Assembly: GCA_000380225.1 (NCBI GenBank)
Contig: KB904821.1
Span: 3,977,795 to 4,041,794, forward strand
Source: a filamentous cyanobacterium ESFC-1
Lineage (GTDB): Bacteria; Cyanobacteriota; Cyanobacteriia; Cyanobacteriales; Spirulinaceae
Reading direction: 5' to 3'
Length of the DNA stretch: 64,000 nucleotides
Below, one piece after another: positions 1 through 8,481 of the stretch (the stretch's first letter is position 1; each line of letters begins with the position of its first letter). Under the pieces are notes generated by a model. That model made no database searches, was not told where the DNA came from, and worked only from the letters and a program-made list of their open reading frames with translations. The translations under genes and the position numbers were made by a program.

Positions 1-1018
1 CGGGAACAATCAGCCAATCGTTAGCCGGGGTTGCTTGGGGCAGAAAAGGCGCATTAAGCAAGCAACTGTGAATTTCCTCGATATTGAGGGCAAAGCCGAC
101 TCCAGGGGCGCTTTGACCGTTGAGGTCGTATAACCCCAAAAGTTGGTCGTAGCGACCGCCTTTACCGATAACGCGGGTATCGTTAACGACTTCAAAGGTA
201 ATGCCCGTATAGTAATCAATGGTTTCGATTAAGCTCAAGTCCAGAATTAGCGGTAAAGGTTCGGGACTACTGTTTTCGATCAGGTCGATCAAAGCTTTGA
301 GATTGTTGACTTTAGCTTGTGCGTCTGCGTCGAGGTCGAGTTGGCTGACTTTAGCGATCACATCGCGGGGATTGCCGCGTAAATCAAAAAAGAGTTGGGC
401 GCGATCGCGCTCTTCATCAGACAAGGGGATTGCTTGTAAACCAATCCAATCGAGATTAGCCAAACAATAGCGGACGCGATCGCGCAGGTTTTCGGGAAAA
501 GAAGCCAACAGCGATCGCGTCAATCCCGCTTCCCCAACAATCACACTCCAAGACTTCAAATCAAGCGCTTGCAAGCTTTCATAGAGCAACAGCAGCATTT
601 CCGCATCGGCGAGAACACCGCCAACCCGCAGCAATTCCACTCCAGCTTGATAAAATTCAATTTGCTGAGAGCGATCGCCCTTCGACGGACGGCGAAACAC
701 ATTGGCGCTGTAATATAACCGTTGCGGCCCCGTTTGACCGGCCATGCGCGTCACCGCCGTTCTCGCAATCGAGGCGGTTAATTCTGGACGCAGGCCCAAA
801 GTTCCTTGAGAACTACCTTCAAGTTGAATAACCGTCGAGCGCTCAATCGCACCGCCAGCCGTGAGGGTATCGAGCCATTCGAGGGTTGAGGTAATAATCC
901 GTTGGTAGCCCCAGCGCTGAAACACTTCTTGGAGGCGATCGGAAATCCAACGTTTTTGAGCAACTTCTAAGGGAAGTAAATCCCTCGCTCCGGCGGGAGG
1001 TTGGTGAATCGTGGACAT
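1..1018 (-). CDS. hisZ: ATP phosphoribosyltransferase regulatory subunit HisZ (3' part outside window)
   Basis: Reading the minus strand from the ATG at 1018-1016 gives an open frame of about 339 residues that runs off the window without a stop. It begins MSTIHQPPAGARDLLPLEVA and continues with the histidyl-tRNA-synthetase-like catalytic fold typical of HisZ, including segments such as LGLRPELTASIART, RLYYSANVFRRPSKGDRSQQ and a late GKGGRYDQLLGLYD. HisZ is the non-catalytic partner of short-form HisG and regulates the first step of histidine synthesis. The cyanobacterial protein is usually near 400 residues, so roughly the last 60 are missing. HisS is the main alternative, but the start and the missing tRNA-binding tail region fit HisZ better. 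Confidence 0.85.
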   Translation of the reverse strand, partial: MSTIHQPPAGARDLLPLEVAQKRWISDRLQEVFQRWGYQRIITSTLEWLDTLTAGGAIERSTVIQLEGSSQGTLGLRPELTASIARTAVTRMAGQTGPQRLYYSANVFRRPSKGDRSQQIEFYQAGVELLRVGGVLADAEMLLLLYESLQALDLKSWSVIVGEAGLTRSLLASFPENLRDRVRYCLANLDWIGLQAIPLSDEERDRAQLFFDLRGNPRDVIAKVSQLDLDADAQAKVNNLKALIDLIENSSPEPLPLILDLSLIETIDYYTGITFEVVNDTRVIGKGGRYDQLLGLYDLNGQSAPGVGFALNIEEIHSCLLNAPFLPQATPANDWLIVP

Positions 1019-1180
1019 TCAACAAATACGTTTTACAAGTTTGGATACTTTTTACAAGCATACGCTGTTGACTGTACGGCGATCTCATAATTTGTTCTCG
1101 ATGAACAATTTTTGACCCCAAAATTTTGACCCACTGATCGCCCAAACCCCCAATCGGTCAATTGTGACAGCATTTTAAGT

Positions 1181-2116
1181 TTATTTTTTCTTGCCGCCAA
1201 ACATCCCAAACAAACCGCCACCACTGGACTTTTTGTTGTTCGGTTTGTTGTTATTTTCCGTAGGCTTGCTGCTGCTCGAACCCCCGGTTACTCTTTCTAG
1301 GGTTTTCTTGGCTTTAATGGCCATGGGGTCTTGGGGATTAGCCGCGATCGCTTTGTTAATATGCACCCGCGCCATACTGACTTGTTTTTGTTGTAAATAA
1401 GCCAAACCCAAATAACTGTGACAAGTGCTGTGATTGGGGTCGAGTTTTAGGGCATCCCGCAATTCTAATGTCGCTTTGGCGTAGTTTTTCTTCGTAATAT
1501 ACTCTTGAGCGCGACGTAGGTACTGATCGACCGGAGAAGCTTTTTCGGGGGGCTTTTCTTCGCCTTTAGGCTTCTGAGGGGGCTTGCCAACGGGCGGTTT
1601 TTTCGGTGTTACAGTTCCCCCAGATTTCACGCCGCGGCCTTCTTTGAGCATCAAGTACACCATATTCAATTCGCTAATTTGACCAATGGTGCTGATAATA
1701 TTCTCAAAAGTCGCGTATTGTTGAGCTGCTAATTGTTTTACCGCACTTTGATACATCGGGTCAGCATTTGCTCCCGCTTGCGCCAGTTTTTTGGCCGCGC
1801 TACTCTCAATATTCACCTTTCCGGCTTCGACGGCCAAGCGCTTTCCGGTTTGGGCTAAAACTAACTTATATTCAGCTTGGGCTGCACTTTTTGAAAGTTG
1901 TTCGTAAGCCGGATTTACAAGCTTCGATAAAATTTCGCTGGCTTGCTGACGCTCTTCATCGTTGTTGACCTTCACGGTATCTGGATGCAAGCTACGAGCA
2001 ATTTTTAAATATTGCTTCCGCACTTGTTTTGTATCTGCGCTTAAAGGAATACCCAGTACTGCATGATGGTCAATGAGGTCATAGCGAAACAATCCACGTT
2101 TAATTTTAAAAGACAT
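1181..2116 (-). CDS. J-domain protein with C-terminal TPR repeats
   Basis: The product is 311 residues. An N-terminal J domain carries the HPD motif at residues 44-46, within LKIARSLHPDTV, which in this family stimulates the ATPase of DnaK. A helical middle part and a Lys/Pro-rich linker follow. Near the C terminus are two tetratricopeptide-like repeats (AQEYITKKNYAKATLELRDA and the segment after it), and the tail is Gly/Lys-rich (GGGLFGMFGGKKK). I chose the ATG at 2116, directly before SFKIKRGLF, over an in-frame ATG at 2182, because the longer form would read through a repeat-derived leader. The zinc-finger and substrate-binding domains of DnaJ are absent, so this is a class C J protein. 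Its client is not predictable from sequence. Confidence 0.85.
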   Translation of the reverse strand: MSFKIKRGLFRYDLIDHHAVLGIPLSADTKQVRKQYLKIARSLHPDTVKVNNDEERQQASEILSKLVNPAYEQLSKSAAQAEYKLVLAQTGKRLAVEAGKVNIESSAAKKLAQAGANADPMYQSAVKQLAAQQYATFENIISTIGQISELNMVYLMLKEGRGVKSGGTVTPKKPPVGKPPQKPKGEEKPPEKASPVDQYLRRAQEYITKKNYAKATLELRDALKLDPNHSTCHSYLGLAYLQQKQVSMARVHINKAIAANPQDPMAIKAKKTLERVTGGSSSSKPTENNNKPNNKKSSGGGLFGMFGGKKK

Positions 2117-2175
2117 AGGATACTGTAAGAGGACGAAGGAATTAACTCTAGTATGTCTCAGATTTAGATCGAATT

Positions 2176-2577
2176 TTGACAACTCCCCGCGACTTTAGTC
2201 CCAGAGATTCTCGCGACCTTAAGATAAACTCCTCTTTTCCATTGACAACTCCCCGCCGTGAACGGTCGGGGATTCTCGCTTCACCGGGAGAGTCTAGCTG
2301 ATACCGAAGTATCAACCCCGATCTCTTTACCCGAGCGCGAGCATTTTTCCCGTCTGCAAGGGCGGTACTCTAGTTAAAAATTTAGCACAAAGCCGTCCTA
2401 TAAGCGCTCCCGTCCCCGCGCCGCCGAAAGGCGCACCTTGTAGCTCGGCAAGACAGGACGGGGCTAATAACCCATGATTTTTGGTAAACAAGACTGAAAA
2501 TATTGAGGAATGAACCCCAAGCTGCATCAAGACAGGCTTTCCCCAAGACCGCCTAGGGGCCGGTTCAAATCTTCCGC
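2176..2577 (-). mobile_element. IS200/IS605-type right-end remnant with structured RNA-like segment
   Basis: The gap between the J-protein and the phosphatase gene is about 490 bases. On the minus strand it ends in two successive copies of a hairpin signature of the form CGAGAATCCCCG...CGGGGAGTTGTCAA (2242-2280, and a more diverged copy at 2176-2214). This looks like the right end of cyanobacterial IS200/IS605 elements. Upstream on the same strand the sequence is GC-rich and foldable, including the UUCG-type hairpin TGATACTTCGGTATCA. In this family tnpB-associated guide RNAs occupy that position. A 67-codon open frame here resembles no protein I recognise. No tnpA or tnpB is present, so I read this as a solo end or decayed element; the guide-RNA idea is inference. 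Confidence 0.45.
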
Positions 2578-2606
2578 AAATCGGCGATCGCGTCTTAAAT
2601 CATTCT

Positions 2607-3440
2607 TTAAAATGAAGTTTTAAGCGGCCACTGAGACAATGGCGGTGTATTTTGCAAAGTTTGACTTAAGGATTTGTGAACTGCTCCATTGGTAGCTAGA
2701 ATGCGACCGGATTTTAAATCAAGGGGACTGCCATCATAAGCGGTCACTTTTCCCCCGGCTTCTTCAACAATAATAATTCCGGCGACAACATCCCAAGGCT
2801 TAATACCTCGTTCCCAATAGCCATCATAACGACCACAAGCCACCGCCGCTAAATCCAACGCCGCCGCCCCGGCCCTTCGCACTCCTTGGGTTTGATGGGT
2901 CAGGTAACAAAATTCAGCATAGTTATTATCGGGGGTTTCCCGGCGGTCATAAGCAAAGCCCGTGGCTAATAAGCTTTGAGAGAGTTGCGCCGTTTGCGAT
3001 ACCTGAATCGGACGCTGATTAAGAGTTGCGCCTCGGCCTTTGGCGGCTTGATACAGTTCTTGGTAAAAAGGATTGTAAATTACGCCGACTTCGGGCTTGC
3101 CGTGAATCAACAGCCCCACGGATACACAAGCAACCGGAAAACCGTGGGCGTAATTAGTCGTGCCGTCGAGGGGGTCAATGGCCCACAAATAAGGATTACT
3201 CTCATCGGGATTGATTTGCCCTGATTCTTCAGCGAGAATGGCGTGATCGGGCAAATGGCGCTGCAAGACTTCTAATAAAACCGCTTCTGAAGCTTTATCG
3301 ACTTCGGTTACCAAGTCTCCCCCGCTTCCTTTTTCTTGGATGTCGGTAATATTGCCCCAATGTTTTTCTAAAACTGCCCCGGCGGTGAGGGCGGCTGTCG
3401 TGGCAATATCAAGGAAGGTTTGGGGGTTGGGCTGAATCAT
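2607..3440 (-). CDS. suhB: Inositol monophosphatase family protein
   Basis: The 277-residue product is typical in length for the Mg-dependent inositol monophosphatase family. The metal and phosphate site is clear: LAEESG near residue 70, WAIDPLDGTTNYAHG at 86-100 (metal-binding D89 and D92), and GIKPWDVVAG near 212-221 (D217). Enzymes of this family hydrolyse inositol-1-phosphate; related members act on fructose-1,6-bisphosphate, histidinol phosphate or PAP. Histidinol phosphatase is worth considering because hisZ lies 1.6 kb away on the same strand, but that link is only suggestive. The gene starts at the ATG at 3440 and ends just before an IS-remnant region. Confidence 0.88.
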   Translation of the reverse strand: MIQPNPQTFLDIATTAALTAGAVLEKHWGNITDIQEKGSGGDLVTEVDKASEAVLLEVLQRHLPDHAILAEESGQINPDESNPYLWAIDPLDGTTNYAHGFPVACVSVGLLIHGKPEVGVIYNPFYQELYQAAKGRGATLNQRPIQVSQTAQLSQSLLATGFAYDRRETPDNNYAEFCYLTHQTQGVRRAGAAALDLAAVACGRYDGYWERGIKPWDVVAGIIIVEEAGGKVTAYDGSPLDLKSGRILATNGAVHKSLSQTLQNTPPLSQWPLKTSF

Positions 3441-3475
3441 AATTTTTTGACCTTAAAAAGCTATTTTCTTCTCCC

Positions 3476-3547
3476 TTTTGGGCGGGGAAACCCCTCTTGG
3501 GCGGGGAAACCCCCCTTGGGCGGGGAAACCCCCCTTGGGCGGGGAAA
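3476..3547. repeat. Tandem GGGCGGGGAAACCCC repeats
   Basis: Four near-identical 19-base units (GGGCGGGGAAACCCCCCTT, the first with one change) lie head to tail between the phosphatase start and the nuclease stop. The core resembles a short palindrome, GGGCGGGGTTTCCCCGCCC, that recurs singly elsewhere in the window (about 46508, 59953, 63298). It encodes nothing credible. Confidence 0.8.
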
Positions 3548-3556
3548 AGAGCGCCC

Positions 3557-4105
3557 CTACTGAGGGGCTTGAAAAGCGGCGGGAGTTTGGCGCAGGGGAT
3601 TTTGAGGATTCCAGATGCCATGACCCAGAATGCGGGCATAAGCTTGGGCGCGATCGAAGCGGGTTTGATAAGGAGAGGGGGAGGTATTCGTCGCCACAGC
3701 CCAACCTTGTTGCAAGATGGTTTCGTTGATCAGTTCGTCATCTAGCCAAATATAACCCCATAAACGGTTATAGCGATCGCGGCTTTCTGCTTTGATTTCT
3801 ACAATTACTGGAGTTTGTGGGGGCAAACGGTTAGCCAGATAATCTTTCGCAGCTTCTCCCCAAGGCGCTTGTTGTCGTCGCGGTGCATCTAAGCCGATTA
3901 AGCGCAGGGTTTGGGCTTGGGGGGGAGTTTCTTCGGAAATCAGTACTTCGAGGCTGTTGGCGCTAATTACTCGGCGAATGGTGGCACTTTTCCCGGTGGG
4001 TGCGGGGGCTTGACATCCCAGGAGGAAAAGCGACAGGGCGATCGCGATTAACCCCCGCCGATAATGCCACCGGACAAACCCACTGAGGCGATCGCTAATC
4101 TTCAT
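3557..4105 (-). CDS. Lipoprotein with staphylococcal-nuclease (TNase) fold
   Basis: The product is 182 residues from the ATG at 4105. A positively charged N terminus and hydrophobic stretch lead to LFLLGC, a lipobox with C31 as the lipidated cysteine, so the protein is predicted to be membrane-anchored outside the cytoplasm. The rest is an SNase-like domain with RLIGLDAPRRQQAPWGEAA, then ESRDRYNRLWGYIWLDDELI and NETILQQGWA, matching the OB-fold nuclease pattern. The start overlaps the end of the upstream ferredoxin gene by 11 bases, so the two are probably co-translated. A longer frame from 4174 is open but lies inside the ferredoxin gene. Nuclease activity is inferred from the fold. Confidence 0.8.
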   Translation of the reverse strand: MKISDRLSGFVRWHYRRGLIAIALSLFLLGCQAPAPTGKSATIRRVISANSLEVLISEETPPQAQTLRLIGLDAPRRQQAPWGEAAKDYLANRLPPQTPVIVEIKAESRDRYNRLWGYIWLDDELINETILQQGWAVATNTSPSPYQTRFDRAQAYARILGHGIWNPQNPLRQTPAAFQAPQ

Positions 4106-4463
4106 CCAAAGGCAAGCCAAAACGGACTTTCCCTCTGCCAAAATAGCGCCCAAACTGAAGTTCGTACACTTCATCCTCGTCTTGGGTTTCTACAACTAAA
4201 TCCGATTGAGCATAGGAAACACACAACAAAGCATAACCCTGCTTTTGCAATTCTAGGGATAATCCCATCGCTTCGGGTTGGGCTAAATCTCCCGATTTCA
4301 CACGCACAGCACAAGTTGTACAAGCGCCATTGCGACAAGAAAAAGGCAGTTTTTTGCCCTGTTTTTCGATACTTTGCAAAATATATTCGTCATCGGGGAC
4401 GTTAAATTCGTAAGTGCGATCGAGGGCGCGATCGCAAACGGTAATCTTGTAAAACTGTGTCAT
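4095..4463 (-). CDS. Plant-type 2Fe-2S ferredoxin with C-terminal extension
   Basis: The 122-residue protein has cysteines at 43, 48, 51 and 81 in a C-x4-C-x2-C-x29-C arrangement (CRNGACTTC ... YALLC), the 2Fe-2S ligand set of plant-type ferredoxins. It is about 25 residues longer than photosynthetic PetF. Its acidic tail (VETQDEDEVYELQFG and beyond) resembles the FdC2/Fed2-type ferredoxins of plants and cyanobacteria, which are thought to have non-photosynthetic or regulatory roles. It is the first gene of a two-gene unit with the lipoprotein nuclease, sharing 11 bases. The electron-transfer partner cannot be deduced here. Confidence 0.88.
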   Translation of the reverse strand: MTQFYKITVCDRALDRTYEFNVPDDEYILQSIEKQGKKLPFSCRNGACTTCAVRVKSGDLAQPEAMGLSLELQKQGYALLCVSYAQSDLVVETQDEDEVYELQFGRYFGRGKVRFGLPLDED

Positions 4464-4605
4464 TGTCTTTGTTTTAGGCTAGTCCCAATCAACTTAAAAT
4501 CCAGGCTCAGGCTATATTGTCTCGCAATCTGCTTGAAAAAACTTAAAAGATTTCTGTTCCCAACGGGCCGAGGGGGTGTTATGATAATAAACCGCGATAC
4601 CTTTT

Positions 4606-4692
4606 GGAGAGGTGGCCGAGCGGTCGAAGGCGCAGCACTGGAAATGCTGTAATATCTTACGGTATTCGAGGGTTCGAATCCCTCCCTCTCCG
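4606..4692 (+). tRNA. tRNA-Ser (GGA)
   Basis: The 87-base cloverleaf has an acceptor stem GGAGAGG/CCTCTCC, a D arm (GCCGAGCGGTCGAAGGC), an anticodon arm GCACTGGAAATGC with anticodon GGA, a long class II variable arm (TAATATCTTACGGTATTC) and a T arm GAGGGTTCGAATCCCTC. The discriminator is G and CCA is not encoded. The long variable arm confirms a serine tRNA. Confidence 0.96.
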
Positions 4693-4776
4693 TTCTCAAG
4701 CTTGAGTTGATTTTTGGATAACTACGATTCTTTCCGGTTAAGCTGAAATAACAACAAACAACAAATAACCAAAGAA

Positions 4777-4799
4777 GGGGCTTGATGGCCCCTTTTTTT
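4777..4799 (+). terminator. Intrinsic terminator downstream of tRNA-Ser
   Basis: The stem GGGGC/GCCCC with a six-base loop is followed by seven T. It lies 85 bases after the tRNA and just before the convergent EamA gene. Confidence 0.75.
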
Positions 4800-4818
4800 A
4801 GGAAGGGTCAACTCAGTA

Positions 4819-6519
4819 TTAGCGATTTTTGGGCTGATTTTTGGGCTTTTTGAGCAATCTTTCAGCACTCACCGCCGCAACTCCCCCGGTAACAATCAAC
4901 ATTCCCAATATTTCTGGGAAACTCAAGGCTTCTCCCACAATGAGGAACGTAAGTAAAGCCGTGAACACCGGGCCCGTTGCGCCGAAAATCGAAGCCCGCG
5001 CCGCTCCGATTAAGCTAATACCAATATTATTCACCAAATAGCTAAATAAGCTAATTCCTCCCAACACCAAGCCACAGATCGCGATTTCTACCGTCATATC
5101 GGGATTAACATCTACTGTGCTTTGGGTAAATGGCATTAAAAAGCTCAAAATTGAAAAAATCAAAATTGTCGCGAAATTAATCACACTCAAGGGGATGGGA
5201 TGAATCGCTTTTGCCCCCGCTTGAATCAGCAACACATACAAGGCAAACGTTATCCCAGAAGCCGCCGCGATCGCAATCCCCGGAATCGAAATATCACCGA
5301 CTTGACTTCCCCCCCCGAACAACGCAATAATTGCGACTCCTAAGAAAACAATCCCAGTGGCTATAGCGCGAATCAAACTCGGTTTTTCACCAAACAGCAG
5401 CCACGACAGCAACACCGTCACAATCGGGAAAATAAAGAAAATCGTAATCGCAACGCCCGCCGGAAGCAACCCGAAAGCAATATAAATCAAAGCTTGGGAC
5501 AAAAACAAAAAGAAGCCACTCCCAATCACTTTGAGCCAAAGATTGGTATTTTTAGACTGAGCAAACTGTTTAATATCCGTCCAAGTGCGGGGATATAAAA
5601 AACCCGCCAGGACAAACATCACCAACACCACAAATACCATCCGCAGCATGAGTAACAACACCGCATTACCAAAACTCGGCGCAATATAACTCCCCAAACG
5701 CAAAACACCGCCCAAAATATCGGACGGTTCCGGCTTGACAATAACCCGCGTGACCACGTTTTGCAAAGACAAAGCCAGGGAATACAGCAAAATCATCGTA
5801 AAGCCCAGTTTGACCTGAGAGGGCTTCGGGCGCTTTTTCGGCGGTTTGGGGGGTGCAGGGGGTTCTGGCGGTGGTGGTGGTGGTTCTACGGCGACAGGGG
5901 GGGTATTTTGTACCGGACGGGGAGGCGGAGGAGACGGGCGCATGGCAGGGGGTCGAGGAGAAGCCACCGGGACAGACTCGGCCATTTTGGCTTCGAGTTC
6001 GGCTTTGAGTCGCGTTACCAACGTTTCTAAAATTGCTGTTCCCTGCTGTTCGAGACTATACATTTGCCCCAGTTGTTGAGAGAGGGAACTTTGATAGCTG
6101 CTGAGGTCTTGTTGTAGGGTTCTGAAGGTGGTTCTGAGGGTTGTATCCAAAGACGCGATCGCCCGATTCGCATTTTCGCTGTAATCGTTGATTTGTTCAA
6201 CGGGGTATGAGGTGGGATAAGGATAACCCGCACCTGTATTAAGTTGCTGTTGCAAAAGCTGATGTAACTGTTGCGCTAAAGCCGGGGCAATTTGTTGTAC
6301 TAAGTCTTGTTGCTGCTGCTGTTGTTGCTGGCGACGAAGTTCGAGTTGTTCGGTTTCTTGCAATAGGCGTTTTTTTCGCGTTTCGAGTTGATCGATATCT
6401 TGATTTAACTCCTGCAGGACATGGTTTCTGAGGTGTTCTAACTGGGCGTTAATGGCTTGCAAATTCTGATTTGCTGTTGGGGGATTCGTTCGATCGGGTT
6501 GATTTTCCTGGGGGCCCAT
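4819..6519 (-). CDS. EamA/DMT-superfamily permease with N-terminal coiled-coil and Pro-rich linker
   Basis: The 566-residue protein has three parts. Residues about 20-180 are soluble, Gln-rich and strongly coiled-coil (LETRKKRLLQETEQLELRRQ, followed by a long Gln run). Residues about 185-235 are a Pro-rich linker. From about residue 240 there are ten predicted membrane segments in two EamA repeats, for example FGLLPAGVAITIFFIFPIV and ALLTFLIVGEALSFPEILGM. EamA proteins are drug/metabolite exporters or importers of varied substrate. The common form is about 300 residues and lacks the cytoplasmic head, which may mediate oligomerisation. The substrate is unknown. The gene is convergent with tRNA-Ser. 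Confidence 0.82.
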   Translation of the reverse strand: MGPQENQPDRTNPPTANQNLQAINAQLEHLRNHVLQELNQDIDQLETRKKRLLQETEQLELRRQQQQQQQQDLVQQIAPALAQQLHQLLQQQLNTGAGYPYPTSYPVEQINDYSENANRAIASLDTTLRTTFRTLQQDLSSYQSSLSQQLGQMYSLEQQGTAILETLVTRLKAELEAKMAESVPVASPRPPAMRPSPPPPRPVQNTPPVAVEPPPPPPEPPAPPKPPKKRPKPSQVKLGFTMILLYSLALSLQNVVTRVIVKPEPSDILGGVLRLGSYIAPSFGNAVLLLMLRMVFVVLVMFVLAGFLYPRTWTDIKQFAQSKNTNLWLKVIGSGFFLFLSQALIYIAFGLLPAGVAITIFFIFPIVTVLLSWLLFGEKPSLIRAIATGIVFLGVAIIALFGGGSQVGDISIPGIAIAAASGITFALYVLLIQAGAKAIHPIPLSVINFATILIFSILSFLMPFTQSTVDVNPDMTVEIAICGLVLGGISLFSYLVNNIGISLIGAARASIFGATGPVFTALLTFLIVGEALSFPEILGMLIVTGGVAAVSAERLLKKPKNQPKNR

Positions 6520-6761
6520 AATCGCTTTTATTTCCTCTCTCCGTTTGACCGCGCTTGATGAAGTTTCTCGAAATCCTGCTTAACGAAGTTTAAGCGGGTT
6601 TGTCAACTTGTTTTTAAGAAAAGTGTATTTTTCTTTGGTTGTTGTTTGTTCTTGGTCATTCGTCATTCGTCATTGGTTGGTACAAATCACGAATAACGCG
6701 CCCATCCCTTTTGGAAAAAATAAATAACCAATAACCAGTACCTCATCGGCAAAACCTTTAT

Positions 6762-8012
6762 TTAAACTAAAAACTGCTGTAATATCCCAAAGGCGATCGC
6801 GCTAATCCCGGCAGCGATCGGTAAAGTGACCGCCCAAGCCAGAATAACAGACCGGAGGGTGCTAAAACGCACATTTTCGCGGTTTTGCAGTAAGCCAATC
6901 CCAACCACTGCACCGACTAAGGCGTGAGAAGTCGAAACAGGAAAGCCCAACCGAGATGCAATCAAAATCGTGGCCGCCGTTGCCAACTCCGCACAAAAGC
7001 CGCTACTGGGCTGTAAGGGAATGATATCCTCGCCAATGGTAGTAATGACGTTTTTGCCTTGAATCGCCAGTCCTAGCACTATTCCCACGCCGCCGACAAT
7101 CATAATCCACAGGGGGATGTCAAAGGGATGCAGGGGAACTTGGTTGGTACTGAGAATATATACCACGGCAGCTAGGGGCGCGATCGCGTTGCCGACATCG
7201 TTAGAACCGTGAGCAAAGGCCACGAAACAAGCGCTCAACACCTGAAAACGGGCTAATTGACCTTCTAAAACCGAAAAATGCTTTTTCTCTCCGGGAGAAT
7301 TGCTTTCGGGTTGCTGCACTTGTTGTAGGCGCTGCCAGCTTAATAAAGTTAAGCCCACTGCACCCCCACTACCGAGGGCGAGGGAGAAAGTGTGAGGCGG
7401 TAAAGTCAGATGGGGTAATTGGGTGACTAATTCCGGTAAAACAATCGCCCCGAATACCGTCAACAACAAAACACTCATCCAGGGAATCCACTCGCGCAGT
7501 TGCACCAAAGGCTGAGACTGTTGCAGAATCCAGCGTTGCACAACCCCATAAAATACGGCGGCGACTATGCCACTGATGAGGGGTGTGAGAATCCAGGCGA
7601 TCGCGATTTGACCGATTTTACCCCAGGCGATCGCGTCTACTCCCGCCGCTACACCACTAAACCCCGCGATCGCGCCGACTACGGCATGAGAGGAAGCCAC
7701 AGGTAAACCAAAGCGAGTGGCAATTTGCAGCCAAATTCCCGCCGCTAACAATACCGAAACCATACCGAGGAGTAGGGTTTGTGGGCGATCGATAAATAAC
7801 TCTGGATTGGTAATTTCAGTCGCCAGAGTTGCCGCCACTGCTTGCCCAAACAACACCGCCCCCAAAAACTCCAAAATCCCCGCTACGCCCAAAGCCTGGC
7901 GCAAACTCAGTGCTTTTGACCCCACGGAAGTTCCCATGGAGTTGGCTACATCATTTGCCCCTAAATTCCAAGCGACAAATAAGGCAAGGAGGGCGATCGC
8001 AATTAATATCAT
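6762..8012 (-). CDS. pit: PiT-family inorganic phosphate transporter
   Basis: The 416-residue integral membrane protein has two copies of the PiT signature: GANDVANSMGTSVGS from residue 18, and AHGSNDVGNAIAPLAAV in the second half. Each is followed by hydrophobic segments, and SSHAVVG and STSHALVGA are also family hallmarks. PiT proteins carry metal-phosphate with protons or sodium across the plasma membrane and usually serve as low-affinity phosphate uptake systems. The start ATG at 8012-8010 abuts a heptamer array without any intervening Shine-Dalgarno sequence; the ATG itself is one base away from a repeat unit (CCAATGA versus CCAATAA). Confidence 0.92.
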   Translation of the reverse strand: MILIAIALLALFVAWNLGANDVANSMGTSVGSKALSLRQALGVAGILEFLGAVLFGQAVAATLATEITNPELFIDRPQTLLLGMVSVLLAAGIWLQIATRFGLPVASSHAVVGAIAGFSGVAAGVDAIAWGKIGQIAIAWILTPLISGIVAAVFYGVVQRWILQQSQPLVQLREWIPWMSVLLLTVFGAIVLPELVTQLPHLTLPPHTFSLALGSGGAVGLTLLSWQRLQQVQQPESNSPGEKKHFSVLEGQLARFQVLSACFVAFAHGSNDVGNAIAPLAAVVYILSTNQVPLHPFDIPLWIMIVGGVGIVLGLAIQGKNVITTIGEDIIPLQPSSGFCAELATAATILIASRLGFPVSTSHALVGAVVGIGLLQNRENVRFSTLRSVILAWAVTLPIAAGISAIAFGILQQFLV

Positions 8013-8124
8013 TGGTTATTGGTTATTGGTTATTGGTTATTGGTTATTGGTTGTTGGTTATTGGTTATTGGTTGTTGGTTATTGGTTGTTGGTTATTGGT
8101 TGTTGGTTGTTGGTTGTTGGTTAT
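8012..8124. repeat. Heptamer STRR array (TTGGTTA/TTGGTTG on +)
   Basis: About sixteen units of the heptamer GGTTATT or GGTTGTT run head to tail directly upstream of pit. In the direction of pit they read CCAATAA/CCAACAA and contain no G. The period of seven leaves all three plus-strand frames open, which creates spurious Leu/Val/Gly/Trp-rich reading frames. Confidence 0.95.
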
Positions 8125-8267
8125 TTCCTCCCCCTCTCCCCAAAAAACTGATGAGACGCTGAAACCTTAGTATAGTCTAGTGTTGAGCCTTTTCTAGAGT
8201 CTGCCCTACAGGCCAAAGTTTCTGACCCCCTTTCTGGGGCAAAATCCCACCTCCCCCCCGACTGCCG

Positions 8268-8406
8268 AGGAGCCGATTGCCGATTGCCCCTTAGAAGCTG
8301 ATGACTGAAAAGCCCCCTCTCCCCACTCCTCCCACTCCCCCCACTCCTCCCACTCCCCCCACTCCTCCCACTCCTCCCGATTGCCGATTGCCGATTGCCG
8401 ATTGCC
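8268..8406. repeat. CCACTCCTC nonamer array flanked by GATTGCC heptamers
   Basis: The gap between pit and the gene at 8482 (about 470 bases) holds, after the heptamer array, a pyrimidine-rich array of CCACTCCTC/CCACTCCCC units (8321-8377). On either side are runs of CGATTGC (8268-8285 and 8379-8406). These are simple tandem repeats with no coding potential I trust. Confidence 0.85.
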
Positions 8407-8481
8407 TACTGCCCAAAAAACTGTTAACTGTTGAAAAATCGTGCCACAATCGCATACAGAAAAAATCGAACGCTGGTACTT

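Noticed and set aside
2327-2530. 67-residue frame in the IS remnant
   Set aside because: No recognisable family, overlapping structured repeat sequence; could be a decayed tnpB end, but I cannot support it.
2193-2577. RNase P RNA or tmRNA as explanation for the structured region
   Set aside because: None of the conserved core sequences of either RNA are present.
4460-4699. Open frames across tRNA-Ser on both strands
   Set aside because: They overlap a clear tRNA and have no protein similarity I recognise.
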